From: SCGC-AAA076-P13 sp964276235
GTDB taxonomy: Bacteria > Pseudomonadota > Gammaproteobacteria > Magnimaribacterales > D2472
Direction of reading: 5' to 3'
Assembly (NCBI GenBank): GCA_964276235.1
Contig: CAXYEK010000001.1
Span: forward strand, 744,001 to 808,000
DNA length: 64,000 nucleotides
Shown here: piece by piece, positions 57,436 through 64,000 of the stretch
How positions within the stretch are numbered: position 1 is the first letter of the stretch
Layout: each line of letters starts with the position of its first letter
Notes under the pieces: model-generated
Database searches by the model: none
Seen by the model: the letters and a program-made list of their open reading frames with translations, nothing else
What the model was told of the DNA's origin: nothing
Program-made: the position numbers and the translations under genes

Positions 57436-58539
57436 TTACCCCTCTAATCTCAACTTCGTTGATGAGATATCGTCTCTAAAACTACCTTCCTCAAAACCAG
57501 TACATCTGTGTCTAATGCTCTCTGGTATTGCTATATCTTTAAGGGCAATGAATTTATTATTAACCATCCTTCCAAATACTAAAAAATTAATATTATGATC
57601 ATTAAATCTATCTATATGATCAATCATATCCTTCTTATTTGCATAAAATTTTTCATCAAATACTCTAACAAGAGTATCTGCTCCAATAATAAATACACTA
57701 TTAGGAAACATTTCAGCTTTTTCACTAAACCTTCCAGCTGAGGTCATCACCCAGCTATCATTTTCTGTGAATTGATCAAGAGTCCTCTTAATTTCATGAA
57801 ACGTAAGAGGGGGCTTATCTGCGTTTCTGGCACATATTTCAAAGGTTGCTCTCATACCCGTCTTCTTCTCAGCAAGCTCCCGCATCTTTATATGACCTTC
57901 ATGAAGAGGGTTAAAAGAGCCTGGAAATATAAGCTCAGGTATCGATCTGTCATTGGAAACAAAATTTACTTCATTATTAAGTAATTTCTTCCATGATTTT
58001 TCTGCTTTAGTTGTAATTATATTTATTTGCTCTTCATGTTGAGGATTTTCTTTCTCCAATCCGCAACATTCAGCTATTAAACATAGAACATATTCTGTAA
58101 TAAGCTCCTCTTCTTGCTCTCTTGATCTAGCGCCTTTTACCAAAATGCATTCAATAGACTTTGTATAAGATTCAGTTTGAACAGCTATATAAAATTTATG
58201 ATTTCCAATTTTTGTATATGTGGTTGCTAAACTTGCTGTTACAGATATCCCTATTAGATGTTTAGTTTTACATTCCTTATCAATTTGCATACTTTTTTTA
58301 TATGCATTCGCAGCCATGCTTAAACAGGTGCCTAAAGAGCAGTAATGGTCTGGCTTCCTATTGAGAAACAGGTCCATAGATTTTTTAGAGTAAGGAATAT
58401 ACGACTCTAAAATAGTATTACTAGCTCCAGGTACTTTTAGCAGTGAAGATATAGCATTAGTTCCACCGCCACTTGATACAAAAGTGATCTTGTATTTTGA
58501 CTCATGAATCTTCTGAATTAATTTTAAATGGTCTTCCAA
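57436..58539 (-). CDS. CinA/PncC-like and nicotinate-nucleotide adenylyltransferase-like fusion
   Basis: 367 residues in two parts. Residues about 1-165 are like the CinA C-terminal (PncC, NMN amidohydrolase) domain: ITFVSSGGGTNAISSLLKVP and a Y-S-K-K segment near residue 50. Residues about 205-367 are a nucleotidyltransferase: ELIFPGSFNPLHEGHIKMRE has the HxGH motif and ISSTKLR the second motif at the end. NadD adenylates nicotinate mononucleotide, the product of PncC, so the fusion would join consecutive steps of NMN recycling. The Ser of the usual ESCTGG is kept in VSSGGG but the context is altered, so catalysis of the first half is uncertain. Confidence 0.8.
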   Translation of the reverse strand: MEDHLKLIQKIHESKYKITFVSSGGGTNAISSLLKVPGASNTILESYIPYSKKSMDLFLNRKPDHYCSLGTCLSMAANAYKKSMQIDKECKTKHLIGISVTASLATTYTKIGNHKFYIAVQTESYTKSIECILVKGARSREQEEELITEYVLCLIAECCGLEKENPQHEEQINIITTKAEKSWKKLLNNEVNFVSNDRSIPELIFPGSFNPLHEGHIKMRELAEKKTGMRATFEICARNADKPPLTFHEIKRTLDQFTENDSWVMTSAGRFSEKAEMFPNSVFIIGADTLVRVFDEKFYANKKDMIDHIDRFNDHNINFLVFGRMVNNKFIALKDIAIPESIRHRCTGFEEGSFRDDISSTKLRLEG

Positions 58540-58602
58540 CTTTTTAAATTTTGATTGTAATTCTAGTATTTTAACCTATTAAACAAATATCGTTGATAGA
58601 AT

Positions 58603-59475
58603 ATGAGTATGAAAATCTTTAAGTTCATTTTTTTAATCTCTCTTGCCGCTTTCCCTAAAATAATTGAATCTTCAAGCATCAATGAAACAACTTTTGCTTT
58701 TTGGGATAAAGCTGATGTTCAATTATTTTATATCAAACCAGATAAAGTAGATAAAAATACACAATTTCTATTCGTGATTCATGGGAATTCAAGAAATGCT
58801 AAAGACTATTTAAAAGCTTGGATTCCTTATATAAAAAATAAAAATATAATTGTTGTAGCCCCTAGATTTGAAAAAAAATATTTTAGGTACTTTTTTTTAT
58901 TACAAACAGCAAACTCTAGTGGCGAACTTAATGTAAATCAAAAAGATTATATTGATGATTCATTATCTCTTTTCTTCAATTACTTTAAAGATAGATACTC
59001 CTTAGATATTAACAAATATAAAATATTTGGCCACTCAGCTGGAGCTCAGTTTGCTCATAGATATATGTTATTAAGTAATGACTACAGAATATCGAACGTA
59101 GTTTTAGCTAATGCAGGATGGTATACGTTTTTAGATAATAATAAATTTCCATATGGAATTACCGAATCTCCAATTAAGATAACAAGTGAAAGAGTGCGGT
59201 GGTTCATGTCCAACAGGACTTCTTTGATGATCGGTAGTGAAGATATTGATCTTAAGAGTGTGAATGATTCACCAGGGGCTAATAATCAAGGAAGGACTAG
59301 AGTAGACAGAGCAAATAATTATTTTAATAATCTTGCGCTTATTGGAGAGAAGAATAATGTTCCATTTAGATGGAAATTTTATGAAATAAAAGGAGTAGAC
59401 CATGATTATAAAAAAATGTCCCAAGCTGCACAAAATATCCTTTTAAATAATGTTGCTGTCAATGATTTTAATTAG
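58603..59475 (+). CDS. Secreted alpha/beta-hydrolase, esterase-like
   Basis: 290 residues with a signal-like start (FKFIFLISLAAFPKIIESSS). FLFVIHGNSRNAKDYLKAWI has the oxyanion HG, IFGHSAGAQFAHRYMLLS has the nucleophile Ser at about 145, and GVDHDYKKMSQAAQN holds a candidate catalytic His. Family is the PHB-depolymerase/poly-ester type of hydrolase but without a specific call. It overlaps the convergent photolyase gene by eight bases. Confidence 0.8.
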   Translation: MSMKIFKFIFLISLAAFPKIIESSSINETTFAFWDKADVQLFYIKPDKVDKNTQFLFVIHGNSRNAKDYLKAWIPYIKNKNIIVVAPRFEKKYFRYFFLLQTANSSGELNVNQKDYIDDSLSLFFNYFKDRYSLDINKYKIFGHSAGAQFAHRYMLLSNDYRISNVVLANAGWYTFLDNNKFPYGITESPIKITSERVRWFMSNRTSLMIGSEDIDLKSVNDSPGANNQGRTRVDRANNYFNNLALIGEKNNVPFRWKFYEIKGVDHDYKKMSQAAQNILLNNVAVNDFN

Positions 59476-60965
59476 TATTGTTTTTAATAAAATTTTCAGC
59501 TTTTTCGAATATCATCTGCTTTCTATCAATATCTAAACGTCCAAGAGCTTTTGTCATTAATGAAAGCCTTGGATTTTTTTCAAAGAAGGCTAAATTATTT
59601 TCTATAAAGCGCCAATAAAGTCCATCTACAACATCACACCATTCCCCTTTTTTATAATTTGACATTCTAAGCATATAACTAGATCCACAAATATAAGGTT
59701 TAGTTGAAAAAATACCTCCATCAGCATAACTTCCCATACCATATACATTTGGAACCATGACCCAGTCAGATGAATCTATGTACATCTCCATAAACCATTT
59801 ATACATTTGATTAGGATCAACACCAGATAAATTCATGAGATTGGATATGACCATTAATCTATTTATATGATGGGTATAGCCATAATCTATAGACTCTTTT
59901 ATAGCGTCGTCTAATGGAGGTATTCCTGTTGTGCCTTCATACCAGCTATCACTAAGATTTTTTTTATGAGACCAAAAATTTAAATCCTTATATTGAGGCA
60001 TGTTTGCCCAATATACTCCCATAATAAATTCTCTCCATCCGAGTATTTGCCTTATAAAACCCTCAACAGCATTTAAAGGTATTTTGCTATTTGATAATGC
60101 ATATCTTTTTTCTGCTTCTTGAACACATTCAAGGGGTTCTAAAAGCCCTGAATTAAGATATGGAGAGAGAAGTGAGTGAAACATAAATGTATTATCTTTA
60201 TTTATAGCATCTTGAAAATCACCAAAGTTCATTAAGAACCTATCTAAAAAATCTATAAATATTTTTTTAGCATCATCATGAGTCACAGCCCAATTAAAAT
60301 TTTCTAAATTACCGAAGGATGATGGAAAAACTTCTTCAACTTCAATCATTACCTCTATAGTTAATTCATCATTTTTAAATTTATTTCGTTTAGGAATATC
60401 TACATTTAGTTTTGATACTCCTTTTCTATTTTCTTTATCTAAATTCCACTTCCCGCCAATGGGCTTTGCATCATCGGTCATCAAGACATTAAATTTTTTT
60501 CTTAGCCATCTATAATAAAATTCTTGAACTGTAGTTTTTTTTCCTTCAGACCATATTTCAAAGTCTTTATTTGTTGTAATAAATTTTTTATCCTCTAGAA
60601 CATGTAGATCAATGTCACGAGACTGACAAAAATACATCAAATCCTTCAGAGTTTTGAAGTCTGATGGTTTAGAAACGTAAATCTCTGAAAATGAATCTTG
60701 CTTATAAATGCCATCTAAATATGTTTCTAAATTTTGTGATATTTTCTTATCTATTTTCTTATGAATTACATTTTTGTGATTTATATTATTTTTAAAGTGT
60801 CTAAGCGCAGCTTATTAAAAAAACTAATTTTTGTTTATGATGAGCTATCTCATAAAAAGTATCTAAAGGTTCATAAAATAGAAGATTATCATCTTCTTTT
60901 ATAGATTTCAGGACAGGATTACATACTGATAATTGATCTGGAAATATTATACCTAGTGCACTCAT
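59468..60965 (-). CDS. Deoxyribodipyrimidine photolyase-related protein (frame break near 60812)
   Basis: Cryptochrome/photolyase of the DPRP class. ATG at 60965 gives MSALGIIFPDQLSVCNPVLK, with an IFPDQL start typical of this class. The frame slips near 60812; the next frame continues ALRHFKNNINHKNVI. C-terminal FAD-binding segments include VEGFIRQILGWREFIMGVYW, and SSDWVMVPNVYGMGSYADGG, SNYKKGEWCDVVDGLYWRF. About 498 residues joined. PhrB-type members bind a 4Fe-4S cluster by four Cys near here; I see only two nearby Cys (YICGSS and EWCD), so cluster binding is doubtful. Function may be (6-4) repair or light sensing. Confidence 0.88.
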
Positions 60966-60977
60966 ATATTTATTTGC

Positions 60978-61976
60978 TCATTTTAAAATGATTTTTTCTT
61001 CATTAATTGTTCTTCCATTTATGTCCTTTAGCCCAAATAGAATTGATCTTTCTTGAGCATTGACCTCAAGCACACCATAATTTTCTTTCTTAAAGACTTT
61101 CCCAATCATGAGTGGGTCTGTTTCTTCTTTCTGCAGCTTTAATTTAATTGGAGAAATTGGCTTATTCAAAGATGATGAAGTGATCTCAAAGATACCATCT
61201 TTTTCATATAAAGCCCCTATATGCCTGTCACCAGATACGATGAGAACTGGTTTAGAGGAATTATTAATAATATTCATTAATTTACTTCTTTCATTTGGAA
61301 ATAGCTCCCATTTCTCATATCCGTGACTTGTAGCAAGTACTTGAATTGATGACACAAGGATAATAGCATCTGATTTCTTTGTAACAACTCTCTCTAACCA
61401 TGACCATTGCTCACCACCAAGAATTGTTGCATCTTTATCTACATTCTTTTTAAACGAAGGATAGGGACCTTTAAACTTAATAAGATCTGATCTGAAATAA
61501 CGAGTGTCTAATACTATTAGATGTATCGTTAAATCATCAACAGTTATTAGTTGATCAAAATATATACCGTTTTGAAAATGTCTAGGATCATTCGCTGGAA
61601 TATTCCAAAAATCTAAATATATTTCTTGAGATTCTTTTTTATATTTATATGAACCACCGCCATCATTTGCGCCATAGTCATGATCGTCCCATGTTGGATA
61701 TAAGTTAACCTCTCCAAGCCATTTAGGAAAAATACTTTCTTGTTGTTTATATGCATCTATTACAGTATTTAATTCTCCAGATGGCTGATCGCCGTATACG
61801 TTATCGCCTAAAAAAATAAAAGAATTGATATTTTCATTTTCAATAGGAAGCCAGATATCCTGAGAAAGCCTCTGATCAATACAAGATCCAAATCCCATTT
61901 TATAAGTTTCAGCTGAAAGTTGAGTGTTAAAAATGATAAATAAAAGAAATAGGGCGGTGTAGGTATATAATTTCAT
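60978..61976 (-). CDS. PhoD-like alkaline phosphatase/phosphodiesterase
   Basis: 332 residues with a signal peptide (LYTYTALFLLFIIFNTQLSA). Metal-binding motifs are in order: MGFGSCIDQRLSQDIW, FIFLGDNVYGDQPSG, TWDDHDYGANDGGG, HLIVLDTRYFRS, and LIVSGDRHIGALYE. These match the PhoD-like metallophosphatase family (calcium and iron). It would release phosphate from monoesters or diesters outside the inner membrane. It starts 32 bases from the divergent lipoprotein gene, so regulation may be shared. Confidence 0.9.
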   Translation of the reverse strand: MKLYTYTALFLLFIIFNTQLSAETYKMGFGSCIDQRLSQDIWLPIENENINSFIFLGDNVYGDQPSGELNTVIDAYKQQESIFPKWLGEVNLYPTWDDHDYGANDGGGSYKYKKESQEIYLDFWNIPANDPRHFQNGIYFDQLITVDDLTIHLIVLDTRYFRSDLIKFKGPYPSFKKNVDKDATILGGEQWSWLERVVTKKSDAIILVSSIQVLATSHGYEKWELFPNERSKLMNIINNSSKPVLIVSGDRHIGALYEKDGIFEITSSSLNKPISPIKLKLQKEETDPLMIGKVFKKENYGVLEVNAQERSILFGLKDINGRTINEEKIILK

Positions 61977-62008
61977 TATTAAATTATAACAACATCAATA
62001 AATAGAAA

Positions 62009-62749
62009 ATGTATAAAAGTATTTATTTTTTATTAATAATTATTTTATTAAATGCTTGTGGATCGAATGATGATTCAAATTCATCAACGCTTAGCACGCT
62101 AATAAAACCAAACTTTACATATAAACAAGATTTTTTTAATTGCAATCTTAATAATAATAATTCTTTAATCAATTTAGAGTCTTTTTTTTCAAAAGTCGTA
62201 GAAGAATATAAAATCAATAAGTCACAAAAATTTAATCTTTCTATTTTATTTCCTAATGCGAGCGAGGAGGTGAGTAGCTTTATTATTTCTATTTCTTCAA
62301 ACAGCAATCATCTTGAGGTATTAAAATTTATTGAAAAGCTTGAGGAATATAAATTCGATGATATCGCATCATGCACTTTTTCAATTTATCAAAGAAACGC
62401 ATTAGATTTGATAAATATCAGTGATAATGTTGATAATGATTATACTTTCATTGAAATTTTGAGATGTGAATATAATAGTGATTCAAATTATGGAACTTTC
62501 AAAATAGCTATTGATAGATTTGTAAATAAAATAGGTACTTTGAATATCCCATACTCACTTTCTTACGTAGAAGATAAAACAACTTCTAGGGGATTTATAT
62601 GGATAAATTACTTTTATTCAGAAGATTATAAAGATTTTCTTTCGACCAACTGGATTAATGAAATTGATTCCTCTGAAATCAAGGAAGAGTTTGTAACCAA
62701 TGCAGTTTGTAGTGATTCAAGGGGCTATCGGGCTTTCAAACTTTTATAG
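62009..62749 (+). CDS. Lipoprotein, unknown
   Basis: 246 residues. Signal peptide with lipobox IILLNACGSND. The mature part has two related beta-helix-like halves (SLINLESFFSKVVEEYKINK; NSNHLEVLKFIEKLEEYKFD; then RGFIWINYFYSEDYKDFLST). It resembles, in layout only, the secreted ABM-like lipoproteins at 39926 and 62893, but is more diverged. The terminator after it is shared with tRNA-Gly. No family recognised. Confidence 0.65.
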   Translation: MYKSIYFLLIIILLNACGSNDDSNSSTLSTLIKPNFTYKQDFFNCNLNNNNSLINLESFFSKVVEEYKINKSQKFNLSILFPNASEEVSSFIISISSNSNHLEVLKFIEKLEEYKFDDIASCTFSIYQRNALDLINISDNVDNDYTFIEILRCEYNSDSNYGTFKIAIDRFVNKIGTLNIPYSLSYVEDKTTSRGFIWINYFYSEDYKDFLSTNWINEIDSSEIKEEFVTNAVCSDSRGYRAFKLL

Positions 62750-62763
62750 ATTATTAAACAAAA

Positions 62764-62792
62764 AAAAGGGAGCTATTAGCTCCCTTTTTTAT
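62764..62792 (+). terminator. Rho-independent terminator
   Basis: AAAGGGAGC (62765-62773), loop TATTA, GCTCCCTTT (62779-62787), then T run. A nine-pair perfect stem; it lies just before tRNA-Gly. Confidence 0.9.
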
Positions 62793-62808
62793 TATAATTC
62801 TCAAATTA

Positions 62809-62883
62809 GCGGGTATCGTATAATGGCTATTATAAGAGGTTTCCAACCTTTTGATGAGAGTTCGATCCTCTCTACCCGCTCCA
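62809..62883 (+). tRNA. tRNA-Gly (anticodon UCC)
   Basis: Acceptor GCGGGTA pairs with TACCCGC, then T and encoded CCA (62881-62883). Anticodon stem AGAGG/CCTTT (with one G-T pair) closes loop TTTCCAA, giving TCC. T arm GAGAGTTCGATCCTCTC. Length is 75 bases. Confidence 0.93.
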
Positions 62884-62892
62884 ATATCTTAT

Positions 62893-63636
62893 TTATCTTA
62901 TAACAACTGCTGTATTACTAAACTCATCACAAGCAACCATCTCATCTGCTTTTAAAGGTAAATCTGTTGCTTCCCAAATAGAATTATCAGAAGCTTTATC
63001 CGCATCAGATCCCCATAAGTCTAACCAAACAAAATCTATTTCATTATCAAATTGTGGTTCTAAGAGAAGATACCAATGATTATCTGAGAATGTGTCAATT
63101 TTTGCTAAATCATCTCTATATTGAGCCAATGTACTTTCATCACTTCCATCATTAAATTCACAAAAATAAAACGTGTTAACAAAAGAGCCTGACGTATTTT
63201 CTTTTTTTGGAGATCTTCCTGGTTCCGTTTTGAACATAAAAGCATTTGTTGGATCGTATGACATTATTCCATCAATTGTTTTATCCCAGTCCGATGAATG
63301 ATTGTCTGACCAATCATTCCAGCATTCATCTCTAGCCTCTACTGATGGCCATAAAAGAACCCATATAAAATCATAATTTTCTCTTTTTTCTGTTGGAGTT
63401 AAAATATTTGCACCTTCCATATCACAAGGAGAGCTGTCAATAATGCTATTCCATTTATTGATAAGCATTGCTAAGTTTTCGGCATTAAAGTTTTCTTCAG
63501 CTGAGTGCCATACATACTCAATAAATGCTGGAGCAGGGCTATTTGTTGAAGATTCAGTATCATTATTTTGAACTGATGAATCAGAGCAAGAGATTATAAA
63601 TAATGAGGTTAAGAGGGTTGCTGATAATATTTTCAT
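62893..63636 (-). CDS. Lipoprotein of the secreted tandem alpha/beta-barrel-like family
   Basis: 247 residues. Signal peptide with lipobox FIISC, followed by a Ser/Thr-rich linker. Two similar halves: FIEYVWHSAEENFNAENLAM with YDFIWVLLWPSVEARDECWN, and FVNTFYFCEFNDGSDESTLA with IDFVWLDLWGSDADKASDNS. The repeated strand-helix plan and the WLxLW strand match the protein at 39926. Both are probably outside the inner membrane. Role unknown. Confidence 0.7.
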   Translation of the reverse strand: MKILSATLLTSLFIISCSDSSVQNNDTESSTNSPAPAFIEYVWHSAEENFNAENLAMLINKWNSIIDSSPCDMEGANILTPTEKRENYDFIWVLLWPSVEARDECWNDWSDNHSSDWDKTIDGIMSYDPTNAFMFKTEPGRSPKKENTSGSFVNTFYFCEFNDGSDESTLAQYRDDLAKIDTFSDNHWYLLLEPQFDNEIDFVWLDLWGSDADKASDNSIWEATDLPLKADEMVACDEFSNTAVVIR

Positions 63637-63690
63637 ATAGATATTAGTAAATTAATTAATTTACATTTTATAACATATTTTTTTTATAAA

Positions 63691-63717
63691 AAAAAGCAGG
63701 CCTAAACCTGCTTTTTA
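63691..63717 (-). terminator. Rho-independent terminator after the prepilin peptidase gene
   Basis: AAAAGCAGG (63692-63700), loop CCTAAA, CCTGCTTTT (63707-63715). Flanking A and T runs make it functional in either direction; the nearest gene end is at 63767 on the minus strand. Confidence 0.75.
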
Positions 63718-63766
63718 TTGACCCAGGGGATGCGAATTAAGAGGATATTCAATTCAAGGTCTATAC

Positions 63767-64000
63767 TTATATGACCAGTATATTTTCAAATAGTTCAAAA
63801 TATTTTAGAGATATAAATATAAATAAGCCAAGTATTAATCCGGAGCCTAAAGGTATCTCTCTTTTAAATTTGTTAGGTTGTGTTGAGATAATTAAAATAG
63901 CACTCAAAGAGCCTATAAATAAAACTGGTGCAAGGGCAAGTGGGCCTATAATAGTCCCAATACCACCAAATAATATAAAGTCACCTCCACCAATCCCATC
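63767..64000 (-). CDS. pilD: Type IV prepilin peptidase, C-terminal part (truncated by window end)
   Basis: The minus strand reads from 64000 as DGIGGGDFILFGGIGTIIGP, which is the second aspartate motif GxGxGD of A24 prepilin peptidases (usual GxGDxK; here GGGDFI). Then hydrophobic helices follow (LALAPVLFIGSLSAILII; RREIPLG-type KREIPLGSGLILGLFIFIS). It stops at 63767 after 77 visible residues. PilD cuts the leader of type IV pilins and type II pseudopilins and methylates the new N-terminus. The first aspartate and cytoplasmic domain lie outside the window. Confidence 0.85.
   Translation of the reverse strand, partial: DGIGGGDFILFGGIGTIIGPLALAPVLFIGSLSAILIISTQPNKFKREIPLGSGLILGLFIFISLKYFELFENILVI

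Noticed and set aside
1..64000. CRISPR array, insertion sequence or integron
   Set aside because: No regular direct repeats with unique spacers, no transposase or integrase reading frames and no terminal inverted repeats were found.

Overview
The window looks like chromosome from a marine, streamlined, low-GC gammaproteobacterium, most like the SAR86 group. This is inferred from AT-rich codon use, short intergenic gaps, gammaproteobacterial gene orders (mucD-lepA-lepB-rnc-era-recO-acpS; queA-tgt-yajC-secD-secF; suhB divergent from trmJ), a very large TonB-dependent receptor, many small secreted proteins and several surface lipoproteins. No prophage, insertion sequence, integron or CRISPR array was seen. 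Four tRNA genes are present: Leu-CAA, Glu-UUC, Gly-GCC and Gly-UCC.

Layout. 1-9092 is a housekeeping run: the mucD end, lepA, lepB, rnc, era, recO, acpS, adk, a short tsaB, uppP, rsmJ, a UbiK-like coiled coil and a DUF2805 gene. 9382-16519 holds two divergent surface lipoproteins. One is about 520 residues. The other is about 1690 residues, with cadherin-like repeats, two cupredoxin modules and an HExxH metalloprotease-like region. 16523-23549 is tRNA-Leu, queA, tgt, yajC, secDF, suhB, trmJ and tRNA-Glu. 23582-30505 is accessory: small dimeric alpha/beta-barrel (ABM-like) proteins, a phage-like protein, a trio of lipid or sterol-type oxidoreductases, a rhodanese and a PAN-like peptide. 30586-40681 holds a patatin, an RRM protein, the TonB-dependent receptor behind palindromic regulatory DNA, an M64-type metallopeptidase lipoprotein with a partner, tRNA-Gly, an esterase and further secreted ABM-like proteins. 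40749-45598 holds an FAD monooxygenase, malate synthase G, a DUF1330 protein and indoleamine 2,3-dioxygenase.

45719-45940 is an intergenic transcript candidate with its own promoter, long-range pairing and terminator; I cannot assign it to a known RNA. 46007-57431 is central carbon metabolism: pyk, marC, aceE, aceF, then a sodium/solute symporter, a GH3 beta-glucosidase lipoprotein and glucokinase, followed by an L33-like gene. Together they suggest beta-glucan breakdown, glucose uptake and phosphorylation, then flow through pyruvate kinase to pyruvate dehydrogenase. 57436-64000 holds a CinA/PncC-NadD fusion, an alpha/beta hydrolase, a photolyase-family protein, a PhoD-like phosphatase, two lipoproteins, tRNA-Gly and the end of a prepilin peptidase.

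Caution: about 17 single-step reading-frame breaks interrupt otherwise intact genes, including essential ones (lepA, rnc, uppP, aceE, suhB). They look like uncorrected indels, probably from long-read or low-coverage sequence, so I annotate the rejoined genes and give the break positions. All identifications come from reading the sequence; no database search was run.
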